Position numbers and translations under genes: made by a program. 64,000 nucleotides of DNA from Martelella sp. AD-3. Lineage in GTDB: Bacteria; Pseudomonadota; Alphaproteobacteria; Rhizobiales; Rhizobiaceae. Below are positions 1-8,625 of the stretch, one piece after another. Location of the stretch: assembly GCF_001578105.1 (NCBI RefSeq), contig NZ_CP014275.1, forward strand, positions 1,612,001 to 1,676,000. The letters run 5' to 3'. Numbering within the stretch: position 1 is the stretch's first letter; each line of letters begins with the position of its first letter. The notes beneath the pieces were generated by a model. It made no database searches. It was given only the letters and a program-made list of their open reading frames with translations, and was not told where the DNA came from.

Positions 1-185
1 GCTGAGGGGCATTGATGGTTCCGGAAGCCCGCCCGGCGTCAGGATCATCGAGAAACGATGAGACGATGCCGGGCCGGTCCGGCGCTTGTAAGCTATTGAA
101 TTGACGAATCGGCTTTCCGAAAGTCGACTCCGATCTTCGGGCCGATGCGCTTGCGCGGTTCCGCCTTTGGTGGAAACGCGAATCC

Positions 186-255
186 GCTCTATCTATTTGT
201 TTTGACGCATTTTCGCGAACGTCAGATGTTTCCATCTGACTGCGAAATGCTCTAG
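186..255. repeat. Rhizobial-type palindromic intergenic element
   Basis: The sequence contains a perfect 8-bp stem (221-228 with 233-240, loop TTTC), flanked by a near-complementary outer arm (208-217 and 242-250) and the segment GCTCTATCTATTTGTTTTGA. I recognise this arrangement as a dispersed intergenic palindrome of Rhizobiaceae genomes. It lies just beyond the 3' end of the first reverse-strand gene and may act as a transcription terminator or mRNA end stabiliser. The family assignment is from memory. Confidence 0.6.
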
Positions 256-872
256 CGCTCCATCGCGCCTTTTCCGGCGATGATCCTGTCGCGGAACTTC
301 TCGATACGGGCGACGCGGGTCGTCGATTGTCTGGCTTGGTTGAGGTTGAACATATAGCTTCTCTGTCGCCCGGGGGTCAGCGCGTGAAACGCTTCGGCCA
401 GTTCCGGATCGGCATCCAGCGCATCGGCCAGCTCATCGGGCATGTCGATCTCGGCGTGCGCCTTCGGCGGTTTCGTACCCGCCTCGGCATGATCCATCAA
501 TTGCCGCAGATAAGCCCGGATCACCGGTTCCACCCCGCCGACCCGCGCCGCATCGGTGAAGCGGATCACGCCCGGCGTGCGGCTGTTCGGCCCTTGCGGC
601 TCAAGCACACCTTCTGTGTCGTTCAGGAGGCTTGCGTTCATGAAGCTCAGCCGGAAGTCGCCACGGAACGCGCCGAAGATCGCGATGTTGCGACCTGCAT
701 GCATGTAGGTGGGGTGGGCCCACTTCACGGTCTCTTCCAGCCCCATGTCGCGGCAGATGCGACGCAGGTTATTGAGGCCGTCGATCCATTGACGGGTCGA
801 GCAGTCCGGTGTGTCGAAGCGCGCGCATCGACCGCAGCCCTTGGTGAAGAAATCATCGGCGTCGGTAATCAT
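252..872 (-). CDS. YdeI/OmpD-associated family protein (DUF1801-like plus OmdA-like)
   Basis: About 206 residues from the ATG at 872. The N-terminal half has the DUF1801-like pattern (WAHPTYMHAGRNIAIFGAF), with the hydrophobic beta-strand and lysine/arginine features of YdhG/YdeI proteins. The C-terminal third (MPDELADALDADPELAEAF ... LTPGRQRSYMFNLNQA) is the typical OmdA/YdeI tail. The family is widespread and its biochemical role is not established; the name comes from genetic linkage to porin expression in enterics. A longer frame runs upstream to 1208 but that part has no family resemblance, so the internal ATG is preferred, although no strong Shine-Dalgarno is visible. It appears to be a single-gene unit. 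Confidence 0.8.
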   Translation of the reverse strand: MITDADDFFTKGCGRCARFDTPDCSTRQWIDGLNNLRRICRDMGLEETVKWAHPTYMHAGRNIAIFGAFRGDFRLSFMNASLLNDTEGVLEPQGPNSRTPGVIRFTDAARVGGVEPVIRAYLRQLMDHAEAGTKPPKAHAEIDMPDELADALDADPELAEAFHALTPGRQRSYMFNLNQARQSTTRVARIEKFRDRIIAGKGAMER

Positions 873-1320
873 CGTCTGCAACGTTTCGCGTGTCCCCCGC
901 CCAAAATAGCAGTGCCCGAACAGGTGTAAAGCCTTGAGCGACAACACCGCCGGGCCCCGTGGAACCCAGAGGTCTCGGGGAACCGCAGCGGAACAGGTCC
1001 CCGCGCTTACCGAAGAACTGACCCGCCTCGGCGCCTCGACGAAACCGGGGAGTTCGTCGCCGAAGACCAGAAGATCAGGCGGATCGATCGAGGCTGCATG
1101 CCGGGCGCGGTCATGGCCGGGACCGGGTTCGCAGTGTCTCTCCGATGGGCCGATGCAGGTTCTGAAGACGGTGAAGGACGGGTGAGAGGAACCGCCGGGA
1201 AGCGCCATTGGCCTTTGGTTCTCGCCTGGACGACAACATGCCGGTTACGGAGCGCGGTTGGGGGCATGCCGGGCCGGCCGAAGGGATCGGCCCGGCATGT
1301 CGAACGCCTACAGCATCGGC
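873..1320. other. Intergenic stretch without recognisable gene
   Basis: Several short overlapping open frames on both strands cover this stretch, but none has a recognisable domain, a good ribosome-binding site or a consistent codon pattern. It probably contains the promoter of the YdeI-type gene that starts at 872, but I could not pick convincing -35/-10 boxes. Confidence 0.5.
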
Positions 1321-1411
1321 CCGAAAATCGGAATCGATTTTCGGAAAGCACGATGCGTAGATTCAATAGGTTAGAGCGTCCTTTGTGCATCCGAATGGAT
1401 GCACGGCGCTC
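1321..1411. repeat. Double-hairpin rhizobial palindrome, possible terminator
   Basis: Two perfect hairpins lie here: 1321-1330 pairs with 1335-1344 around a GAAT loop, and GTGCATCC (1385-1392) pairs with GGATGCAC (1397-1404), also around GAAT. The second hairpin is enclosed by AGAGCGTC/GGCGCTCT arms. The element abuts the stop codon of the carbonic anhydrase gene (1411-1413), so it probably forms the 3' end of that transcript. The build resembles repeated extragenic palindromes of rhizobia. Confidence 0.65.
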
Positions 1412-2130
1412 TAAAGGAAGGTCACGACGCCCGTAGCGATGTCGTAAACGCCGGCGGAGGATTTGATCTTTCCATTGGCCGCAAAATCGGACAGGATCGG
1501 GCCGGTTGCGACTGCTTTCTCCGCATTGATTATCGCATTTTGCGCGGTAGCGGCTTCAAGCATGTTTTCCGGATTGTTTCCGATCACGTCATAGACCGCC
1601 GGGCGGATCGCGTTCACGAGGCTCGGCAGGTGGCCGGGCGGCAGTTCATTGTCCTCAATCGACGTGATCGTGGCGCTGATGGCGCCGCAACTGGTGTGAC
1701 CGAGCACCAGAACGGCCTGAATGCCGAGCACGGCGGTGGCAAATTCCAGGCTTGCTATGCCGTCTTCATTGAGGAAATTCCCGGCGACTCTGACGACAAA
1801 CAGATCACCGGGAGCCTGATCGAAAATCAATTCCGGAATGACGCGGGAGTCAGAACAGGCAACGACAGCGGCAAAGGGCTGCTGACCCTGTGAGCGACTG
1901 TAGCGACCGGCCGAGTGGTCGGTATTATTCGGCGTTCCATCCACGTAGCGCTTGTTGCCATCCACAAGGCGCTGCAGCGCCTCGTCGGGCGAGGCCGGCG
2001 CAGCCATCGGCGCACTGCCTGGCTCCTGCGCATACGCGCTCGATACGAAGGGAAGCGCGAGCGAAGCAGCGGCGCCGCCCCTGAGCAGATTGCGCCTGGT
2101 TACGGCCTTGTCTTTACAATCCTGACACAT
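1411..2130 (-). CDS. Tat-exported beta-class carbonic anhydrase
   Basis: Interconverts CO2 and bicarbonate. The zinc ligands and catalytic dyad of the beta class are visible: CSDSR (Cys, Asp, Arg) and the downstream HTSC (His-x-x-Cys). The N-terminus has a twin-arginine signal (TRRNLLRGGAAASLALPF) followed by AYAQ, so the mature enzyme should be periplasmic. Beta-carbonic anhydrases are more often cytoplasmic, but exported versions of this build are known in proteobacteria. The start is set at the ATG at 2130 because GGAGGA lies about 8 bases upstream; a TTG five codons earlier overlaps that ribosome-binding site and is rejected. The gene is transcribed alone and ends at a palindromic element. 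Confidence 0.9.
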   Translation of the reverse strand: MCQDCKDKAVTRRNLLRGGAAASLALPFVSSAYAQEPGSAPMAAPASPDEALQRLVDGNKRYVDGTPNNTDHSAGRYSRSQGQQPFAAVVACSDSRVIPELIFDQAPGDLFVVRVAGNFLNEDGIASLEFATAVLGIQAVLVLGHTSCGAISATITSIEDNELPPGHLPSLVNAIRPAVYDVIGNNPENMLEAATAQNAIINAEKAVATGPILSDFAANGKIKSSAGVYDIATGVVTFL

Positions 2131-2289
2131 GATATCGTCCTCCAAACCCCAAGAACCTTTGCACCCTGCCGATTCATTAGGGAGGGCGAATATACGTCGC
2201 GGCCACGAACAACGCCATTAATATTCATGGTCCCGTCCGGCAAGCATGACGAATCCGCGCCGCGCCCGGTTGCCTGCGCTGGCGACGCG

Positions 2290-2615
2290 GTGCGTGAAAG
2301 CCCCTCCGGCGTCGTCATCGAAGACCTCGACTGGCGCGCCTTTATCGACCGCTACCACAGGGAAGGGGGCTTTGTTCCGGCTCGACCCGCCCTATTTGGC
2401 TTGCGAGACGTGGTGCAGCAGGGACAGCTTCCTGCGTGCCGGCCTCGCTGAAATGGCGAAGCGGCTCGCAGGGATCAAGGGACGGTTCATCCCTTCGCTG
2501 AATGACCGGCCGGAGGCGCGGGAGCGCTTCTCGGCGTTTCAGTTCGCCGATGTGAAGCTCGACTACATGATCGGCGGCGGCGGGCAGAAGCCGGTGGGCG
2601 AGGTGTTCATGCCGG
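2290..2615 (+). pseudogene. DNA adenine methylase (Dam/D12 class) remnant, frameshifted
   Basis: Two consecutive reading frames carry adjacent parts of a phage-type N6-adenine methyltransferase. The first frame reads VVIEDLDWRAFIDRYHREG and the next frame, after a shift near 2360-2370, reads LFRLDPPYLACE with the catalytic DPPY motif. It then continues with LAGIKGRFIPSLNDRPE and an IGGGGQKPVGEV tail. The N-terminal S-adenosylmethionine-binding region is missing upstream. The fragment is therefore non-functional and is probably a leftover of an older mobile element. The surrounding 2131-2791 stretch has no intact gene. Confidence 0.7.
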
Positions 2616-2791
2616 GCGGAAAGGATATTCGTCCAGACGGATACCTTCCCCTGTTCTGGGGAGGAATACCGCTCCGGCCAAGCCGCGCGGGGCGAGGCTG
2701 GTGCGCTGTTCCGGACAAGAGGTCGGGGACACTCTCTTGTGCGGAAGATTGTGTTCCTTCATAGTTTTTAATTACATGGCAGGTTTCGAAA

Positions 2792-4981
2792 ATGCGCAGC
2801 AAGACAGTTTCTCTCAAATACTCGGGCTTCCTTCTCAAGCGCGCCCTGCCAATATTGGTGTTGACCGGCTGCATCGGCCTTGGCGTCTTGGGGCTCCTGA
2901 TCTGGGCGGGTCAGGAGGCTGATCGCGTTTCGTACAATCGACAGGCTAGTCTGGCTCAACTCGTTGTTTCGCAACTGCGTTCCAAGGTCGCCCACAACCA
3001 GGAAAGTGTGACTGTATGGGACGATGCCGTCGAACAGGTGCGCGCGCGTGACAGCGAATGGATGGATAATAACCTTGGAGCCTGGATGCATGAGTACTTC
3101 GGACTCGATCAGGCCTATGTTCTCGATCCCTCGAATCAAGCTGTTTACGCGTTTGCGGATGGCGGACCGAGGGCTCCGGATGCGTTTGGCGTAGTCGAAG
3201 ACGAAGCTCTGCCTTTGGTTCTTGCTCTTCGCGACAAGCTTCGGGTGGGCGACGACAGCCAGGTTAGCGATACCGTGCTCACGCCCGGCGTGTCTGATTT
3301 AGCCGTCATCCAGGGGCGTCCCGCTGTCGTCAGCGTCAAGCCAATCGTTTCCGATACCGGTGACATTCAACAGATACCCGGTGAGGAAAGCGTTCACCTG
3401 GCTGTGCGCTTCCTTGACGGAAGCCTGATCGAAGAGCTGAAGACCGACTATCTGTTTGAAGACCTGCATTTTTCATGGACGGCGAGCGATGCGCCGCATT
3501 ATTCCAGCCTGCCGTTCTATGCGGCTGATGGATCCGTTTTGGGATACATGGTGTGGCATCCCCATCACCCGGGTGAAACGATGCTGTCAAAGCTTATCCC
3601 GGTTTTGTCCGCCTTGATTGTATTGGCACTTTGCGCAATCGCGTTCTCTCTGTTCCTTTATCACAACCGGTCAAAAGAGCTGCAGGCGAGCGAGGAGCAG
3701 ATCCGGTACATGGCGCTTCACGATCCGTTGACCGAACTTCCCAACAGGAACTATTTCAACGAGTACGTCGATGTCGAGTTGACCAAGGGAGGGGCGAGCG
3801 CCCTTCTGTTCCTCGATCTGGATCGGTTCAAGCAAGTGAACGATACGCTCGGTCACCCTTCAGGTGACGCTTTGATTCGCGAATTCGGTCAACGTTTGAA
3901 GGCTATCGTGCGTCAGGGCGATGTCGTTGCGCGCGTCGGCGGGGACGAATTTACCGTGATGCTCAGGGGAAAGGTCAGCGTGGGGGAAGTCGATGGTATC
4001 TGCCAGCGCATAGTCGATTCTGCCCGCCGTCCCTTTGTGCTCGGCGGCCAGGAAGTGTTTGTCGGCGTGAGCGTTGGAGTGGCGCTGGCGCCGCGCGATG
4101 GCAATGACCGTGTCAGCCTGCTTCGGAGGGCCGATGTTGCCCTGTACTTTTCGAAGAACTCCGGCCGCAGCCGGTATACCTTCTTTTCCGAGAGTATGGA
4201 CCAGTTGCTCAGCAGGCGCCAGGAGATGGAAGGGGATATGCGTGCGGCCCTGAAGGCCGGCAATGAATTTCAGGTTCACTATCAACCCATTATTGACGCT
4301 CGCGACCATAGGGTCAAAGGGTACGAGGCGCTTCTGCGCTGGGAACATCCCAAATTCGGCTCGATCTCTCCCGAATTGTTCATTCCCATAGCGGAAGAAA
4401 CCGGGCTGATCGAGGCTGTCGGCGCGTTTGTCTTGCGGGAGGCCTGCACCGCCGCAGCTGAGTGGTCCGGGAAGTCCGTTGCCGTCAATGTGTCCGGCAT
4501 CGAACTCCGTGACGAAGGCTACGCCGCAAAAGTCAAAAATATACTGTTGTCCACCGGACTGTCGCCGCAGGCTCTCGAACTGGAGGTGACTGAAACAGCC
4601 GCGACCGACGAGGCCCCTGCCGTCGTCGCGAATCTCGACGCCCTGCGTGCAATAGGCGTGCAGATCGCGATTGATGATTTCGGGACTGGCTTCTCGTCGC
4701 TTGGCCGTCTGCGAACCCTGAATGTCGATCGCATCAAGATCGACAGAAGCTTCGTACGGGGGTTCGGCGAGAAAGCCGGCGATGAGGCTATAATCCGGGC
4801 CATTGTTGAGCTGGCCCACGCGAGTGGCCTCAAGACGACCGCGGAAGGCGTTGAAACGTCATTTCAGGACGCCGGTCTGATCAGGATTGGCTGTGACAGC
4901 CTTCAGGGCTTCCTTTACTCGAAGCCCGTTCCTCTTCGCGACATTGAACTCACTCGCTCTCCCGACAGCTCGCCCGGCTGA
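2792..4981 (+). CDS. CHASE4-GGDEF-EAL cyclic di-GMP turnover protein
   Basis: A membrane-bound c-di-GMP protein of 729 residues. A transmembrane helix (about 15-40) precedes a periplasmic CHASE4-type sensor region (WDDAV, WMHEYFGLDQAYV) and a second helix near 265-290. The GGDEF domain has an intact GGDEF motif at 383-387 and an I-site RxxD (RQGD) five residues before it, so cyclase activity and product inhibition are both possible. The EAL domain keeps EAL (512-514), the VNVSG asparagine, ELEVTE, IDDFG (about 627-631), the KIDRSF lysine and the TTAEGVE glutamate, all expected for phosphodiesterase activity. Both activities look intact; which one dominates cannot be told. It is monocistronic. 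Confidence 0.9.
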   Translation: MRSKTVSLKYSGFLLKRALPILVLTGCIGLGVLGLLIWAGQEADRVSYNRQASLAQLVVSQLRSKVAHNQESVTVWDDAVEQVRARDSEWMDNNLGAWMHEYFGLDQAYVLDPSNQAVYAFADGGPRAPDAFGVVEDEALPLVLALRDKLRVGDDSQVSDTVLTPGVSDLAVIQGRPAVVSVKPIVSDTGDIQQIPGEESVHLAVRFLDGSLIEELKTDYLFEDLHFSWTASDAPHYSSLPFYAADGSVLGYMVWHPHHPGETMLSKLIPVLSALIVLALCAIAFSLFLYHNRSKELQASEEQIRYMALHDPLTELPNRNYFNEYVDVELTKGGASALLFLDLDRFKQVNDTLGHPSGDALIREFGQRLKAIVRQGDVVARVGGDEFTVMLRGKVSVGEVDGICQRIVDSARRPFVLGGQEVFVGVSVGVALAPRDGNDRVSLLRRADVALYFSKNSGRSRYTFFSESMDQLLSRRQEMEGDMRAALKAGNEFQVHYQPIIDARDHRVKGYEALLRWEHPKFGSISPELFIPIAEETGLIEAVGAFVLREACTAAAEWSGKSVAVNVSGIELRDEGYAAKVKNILLSTGLSPQALELEVTETAATDEAPAVVANLDALRAIGVQIAIDDFGTGFSSLGRLRTLNVDRIKIDRSFVRGFGEKAGDEAIIRAIVELAHASGLKTTAEGVETSFQDAGLIRIGCDSLQGFLYSKPVPLRDIELTRSPDSSPG

Positions 4982-5115
4982 GTGCAAGAGCGGCGCATGG
5001 ACGTCGCCGTGGCGTGCGCTTGACCGCGCCCGGTCGGCTCTGTCGTTTTCTGCATCGCGTCGCTTTAAACCTCGATTGCCGTTTCGGCGTCTTCGACCGA
5101 CCATGCCGGCTTAAG

Positions 5116-5226
5116 TCGTTTCGCATTTTTGGCTATCGCCGGATCGGCGTCCTGCTTGAGCGCAAGGGTATGATCATGAACCACAAGAAGCTTTATCGGC
5201 TCTATCGCGAAGAGGGGTTGTCGGTA
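5116..5226 (+). mobile_element. IS3-family orfB fragment (forward copy)
   Basis: A short translated stretch reads FGYRRIGVLLERKGMIMNHK followed by KLYRLYREEGLSV, which is the conserved region between the HTH_21 and rve parts of IS3-family OrfB transposases. It lacks the start, the DDE core and the 3' end. It stops where a reverse-strand OrfB fragment begins, at an equivalent position in the protein. It is an inactive relic. Confidence 0.75.
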
Positions 5227-5227
5227 A

Positions 5228-5509
5228 CGCCTTGTAAATCCTGCGGGTCTTCTTGATATTCACCGTCCAGCCTTCTCGTCGAAGGAGCACGTGAACACGC
5301 CGATAGCCAAACTGGACGCGTGTCTCGCATATCTCCTTGATCCGTCTTTCAAGAGCGGCCTGACCGATGCGGCGGGACTTGTAATGGTAGGTCGAGGTGT
5401 CGAACGTCAGAACCTTGCAGGCTCGCCTGATCGACACCCCCAGTCCACCAGCATCCCATCCACAAGCTTGCGCGTTCGGGCAGGCCTTAAAGCTTTCGGC
5501 GGATGACAT
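5228..5509 (-). pseudogene. IS3-family transposase OrfB, 3'-truncated
   Basis: The N-terminal part of an IS3-type OrfB: STYHYKSRR ... RRIKEICETRVQFGYRRVHVLLRREGW ... NIKKTRRIYK. After this point the frame reads antisense through the forward-strand fragment, so the rve/DDE domain is missing and the protein cannot transpose. It overlaps the end of the adjacent orfA in the usual IS3 -1 arrangement. The truncation point matches the end of the oppositely oriented copy at 5116-5226. Confidence 0.75.
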
Positions 5510-5753
5510 CCTGAAGCATCTCGCGGTCCAGCGTCAGGTCCGCCACGATCCGCTTCAGTTTCGCATTCTCATCTTCCAAAGCCTTCAGCCGGCGCATCTC
5601 GTCGGGCAGCAGACCTGCGTATTTCTTCTTCCAGTTGAAGTAGGTCGCCTGGCTGATCCCGGCCTTGCGGCAAATCTCCGCCACAGGCACACCGTCATCC
5701 CCCTGCTTCAGAATAAACGCCTTCTGGGCGTCAGAAAACTTCGATGCCTTCAT
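5487..5753 (-). CDS. IS3-family transposase OrfA
   Basis: An 88-residue IS3-type OrfA: an N-terminal HTH_Tnp_1 domain (FSDAQKAFILKQGDDGVPVA, CRKAGISQATYFNWKKKYAG) and a C-terminal leucine-rich coiled coil (KALEDENAKLKRIVADLTLD) used for multimerisation. It appears intact but belongs to a truncated element because its orfB partner is cut. The start at 5753 is the ATG just before KASKFSDAQ; longer in-frame extensions fall in the presumed terminal repeat of the element near 5820. Confidence 0.8.
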   Translation of the reverse strand: MKASKFSDAQKAFILKQGDDGVPVAEICRKAGISQATYFNWKKKYAGLLPDEMRRLKALEDENAKLKRIVADLTLDREMLQDVIRRKL

Positions 5754-5827
5754 CTCTTCCACTCCTTCTCCCAGCCAGGAAAATACCGCGGAATACTCCA
5801 ACATCAGACGATCCAGTTTTCAGGGCG

Positions 5828-5976
5828 CAGAGCAATTCGGCTGATAGCCCATTTTCCGGAACACCTGCTCAACGCGCGCGCGTTTCAGGCCTCACAAGGG
5901 GGTCGTCGTTCAGCACCCGGGACGCGGTCTTGAGCGACACACCGGCCGCTTTTGCAATATCACGTTGTGTTTTCAT
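5828..5976 (-). pseudogene. LacI-family regulator N-terminal remnant
   Basis: From the ATG at 5976 the frame reads MKTQRDIAKAAGVSLKTASR and VLNDDPLVRPETRAR, the DNA-binding head of a LacI-type repressor, then meets a stop. Continuing in another frame gives VEQVFRKMGYQP, so an indel sits in the CGCG-rich run near 5877-5884. The gene is then cut off by the IS3 element at about 5825. It encodes no ligand-binding domain. It lies near the end of the sugar PTS operon and may once have regulated a sugar locus. Confidence 0.75.
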
Positions 5977-5990
5977 GAAGACCATTTTTC

Positions 5991-6267
5991 ACATAACGCA
6001 CCAAGAGTGAAGCAAGTCCGTTGAGATACACGACTAAAAGACCGCCTACGTGCGCTTGCTCACGGCATGGACGCTCCATCATTGACGCGGCAAAGGCAGG
6101 TGCAACACGCCTTTTTTGTTGCAATACCTTTGAGGCAAATGATCGGTGGCGCCTTGTGGCGATATATCGCGGGATTGAGACGTGAGACGGATCATGGCCA
6201 GCAAGACCGTCTTGGCATCTGTCGGCCAATGAACGCGCCATGGAAACAAGCTGTTTGGCGCATCGGA
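5991..6267. other. Intergenic stretch without gene
   Basis: The stretch between the LacI remnant and the end of the HPr-EI gene holds no supported coding region. A weak inverted repeat with an A/T-run (GCAAC/GTTGC near 6104-6124) could be a degenerate terminator for the leftward PTS operon, but the stem is short. Confidence 0.35.
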
Positions 6268-8301
6268 CTAAACGCCCTGTTCCGTCGTTTCTTTGAGTTC
6301 GAGCGCGCAAACCTGGCGTTTTACGCGACGAATGGCTGCGGCCGACACGCTGAGCTCGCGAACGCCTGCCTGCAAAAATACCGCAGAGAGGACCGGGTCA
6401 GCGGCGGCCTCGCCGCAGACGCCGACCGGGATATCAGCGCGCGCAGCGGCGGCGCAAACAAGACGAACGGCCTCGATAACCGCCGGGTTCTGGGTCCGAG
6501 ACAATGAAGCCACCGCCGGGTTGGTGCGATCTGCTGCCATGACATACTGCGTGAGATCGTTCGTTCCCAGAGAGAAAAAGGCCGCTTTTTTTGCAAGCGC
6601 ATCGGCAGAAAAGACGGCAGCAGGTGTCTCGACCATGATGCCAAGTTCAAACGGCCCGTAGGTTTTGCCTTCGCGTTCAAGTTCGTGTTCGCAGGACTCG
6701 ATCAGCGCTTTGGTTTCTGAAATTTCGTCGCCGGTTGCGATCATCGGCAGCATGACCTTCAGGCGGCCATGGCAGGCGGCGCGGAGCAGGGCGCGCAACT
6801 GGGGCCGGAATATCTCCGGTTTTGCCAGACACAGCCGAATGCCGCGCAACCCGAGAAACGGATTATCTTCTTTCGGCAGATCGATCGCGCGGCAGGGCTT
6901 GTCGCCGCCAATGTCGAGTGTGCGGATGATGACCTCGTCATCGGGGAAGCGCTCCAGAACCGTGCGATAAACCTGATACTGCTCGTCTTCGTCCGGAAGC
7001 TCGGCCCGATCCATGAACAGAAATTCGGTCCGCATCAGGCCGACCCCCATGGCGCCTGCCTCAGTTGCAAAATCGAGGTCGTTCACGCTGCCGATATTCG
7101 CCGCAACGATGATTGAGACACCATCGCGCGTCACGGGCTTCACGGTTGTGAAACGTTCGAGTTCCTCCCGATCTTCCGCGGCGGCTGCAATCGCGATCCG
7201 CAGATGCGCGCTTGTTTCATCATCCGGATCGACAATGACATCGCCGGTTGCACCGTCAACAGCGATCACTCGTGCCTCTTTGACCGCGTTGACGACCCCG
7301 GGCAGTCCGAAAACGGTTGGTATTCCGAAACTGCGCGCAAGGATCGCCGCATGTCCGTTGGAGGCACCACGCTCGGCCACAATTGCAGCAAGATGGGAAA
7401 GATCTTCTCCACCCATATGCGCGGCCGTCAGTTCTTCGGCCACAAGCACAGAGCCAGCGGGAACATCGCCGACCGAGAGCGGTTTCTTGCCTTGCAATGC
7501 CATTGCAACGAGATGGCCCGCCGCCCGCATGTCTTCTGCGCGCGCCCGCGCATAATCACTTGCGAGTGTCTCGATCTGCTGTGCCGTACTCTCAGCCGTG
7601 GCTTCAACGGCGGCCAGGGCGCTATCGCCTTCGGCAATCATTCTCTGGATGGCCTCGGCCCAGTCCTCATCCGCCGACAGGTCGGCGAGCGCCTCCATCA
7701 CCATGACGGAAGATGGGTTGGCTTTCATTTGCGCGGCCTCTCGCAAACGCTGCGAAACGGCATTCAGGGCAGCCCGCGCGCGCTCTTGTTCACGGGCGAT
7801 GCTGTCCGGCTCGATCTGCGCCGGCTCGGGAGCGATCTTCGGTTGCTGAAACACGAAAGGTGAGCCCAATGCGACCCCGGCACAAACCGGAACACCCGTC
7901 AGGGGCGCTCTGTCCATGGGAGAGGGTGCAGTATTGGCTTTGCGTGATGCAGCCTCGGGTGTTGGGGCAGGTGCTTGCGAGGCGGCGGGCGCCGCTGACG
8001 GGCTATGCGTTTCAGTGTCTCCACGCTCCAGAAATGCCGACACAGCATCAACGGCCAGATCGGCGTCATCGCCACGGCCCCTGACGGTGATGGTGTCGCC
8101 TTCCTTGACGCCCAGCAGCAACAATTTCAGCGACGAGCGTGCACTGGCCTGTTGAACCCCGGTCGCCAGTTCAACCTCTGCATCGTATCTTTTGGCGATT
8201 CGAATGATTTCAGAAATTGGACGGGCATGAAGTCCGCCACTGACACGAACGGACGCCTTGCGCTCAAGCCATGCCTGAGCGGCGGTTTCACTCTTGCCCA
8301 T
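6268..8301 (-). CDS. HPr-enzyme I fusion, PTS phosphoenolpyruvate-protein phosphotransferase
   Basis: A 677-residue fusion that takes phosphate from PEP and delivers it to the EII components encoded next to it. Residues 1-95 form an HPr domain with the active-site motif GLHARP (His about 25). An Ala/Pro-rich linker follows. The EI part has the phosphohistidine motif GASNGHAAILAR (His about 317) and the PEP-binding parts MRTEFLFMDR, IRTLDIGGDKPC, GLRGIRLCL, GIMVETPAA, SLGTNDLTQY and the active cysteine in VCGEAAADP. No IIA domain is fused, unlike FruB-type proteins; the IIA is a separate gene. It is the last gene of a leftward IIC-IIA-IIB-HPr/EI operon and lies 3 bases after the IIB gene, so it is probably dedicated to this transporter. 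Confidence 0.92.
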   Translation of the reverse strand: MGKSETAAQAWLERKASVRVSGGLHARPISEIIRIAKRYDAEVELATGVQQASARSSLKLLLLGVKEGDTITVRGRGDDADLAVDAVSAFLERGDTETHSPSAAPAASQAPAPTPEAASRKANTAPSPMDRAPLTGVPVCAGVALGSPFVFQQPKIAPEPAQIEPDSIAREQERARAALNAVSQRLREAAQMKANPSSVMVMEALADLSADEDWAEAIQRMIAEGDSALAAVEATAESTAQQIETLASDYARARAEDMRAAGHLVAMALQGKKPLSVGDVPAGSVLVAEELTAAHMGGEDLSHLAAIVAERGASNGHAAILARSFGIPTVFGLPGVVNAVKEARVIAVDGATGDVIVDPDDETSAHLRIAIAAAAEDREELERFTTVKPVTRDGVSIIVAANIGSVNDLDFATEAGAMGVGLMRTEFLFMDRAELPDEDEQYQVYRTVLERFPDDEVIIRTLDIGGDKPCRAIDLPKEDNPFLGLRGIRLCLAKPEIFRPQLRALLRAACHGRLKVMLPMIATGDEISETKALIESCEHELEREGKTYGPFELGIMVETPAAVFSADALAKKAAFFSLGTNDLTQYVMAADRTNPAVASLSRTQNPAVIEAVRLVCAAAARADIPVGVCGEAAADPVLSAVFLQAGVRELSVSAAAIRRVKRQVCALELKETTEQGV

Positions 8302-8304
8302 GGA

Positions 8305-8610
8305 TTAATGTACTCCGGCTGCCTTGCCAGTCAAAATATCGGCGATTTTCTCGATTTCCTGATCCCGCCCAATCCCGGTCAGGAAGGCCAGAGTCACGAT
8401 TGCCGGTTTTGGCAGGTTGGATGGCAGTGGCGTTGTGGACACGACGAGATCGACACCGTCTACAAGGCTGGGAACTTCTGTCACCTTGCACTGGCGGGTC
8501 TCGACCTCGATGCCGCGTGCTGACATTTCCTCTTCAATGCTGTTGGCAACCACCGTTGAGGTGGCGACAGCAGTGCCGCAGGCGACCAGAACGATTTTCT
8601 TATCCGACAT
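8305..8610 (-). CDS. PTS galactitol-type IIB component
   Basis: A 101-residue cytoplasmic IIB protein. The N-terminal Rossmann-like P-loop carries the phospho-acceptor cysteine (VACGTAVATS, Cys11), as in GatB/SgcB. It passes phosphate from IIA to the sugar during transport by the neighbouring IIC. The ATG is preceded by GAGGAGCAG within a suitable distance. It lies between IIA (15 bases upstream) and HPr-EI (3 bases downstream) in one transcription unit. Substrate cannot be read from this subunit. Confidence 0.88.
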   Translation of the reverse strand: MSDKKIVLVACGTAVATSTVVANSIEEEMSARGIEVETRQCKVTEVPSLVDGVDLVVSTTPLPSNLPKPAIVTLAFLTGIGRDQEIEKIADILTGKAAGVH

Positions 8611-8625
8611 GACTGCTCCTCATCG

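Noticed and set aside
873..1208. N-terminal extension of the YdeI-type gene
   Set aside because: The extra 112 residues have no similarity to the family and lack a ribosome-binding site; the ATG at 872 gives the normal length.
3860..4819. A 319-codon reverse-strand frame
   Set aside because: Shadow of the GGDEF-EAL gene.
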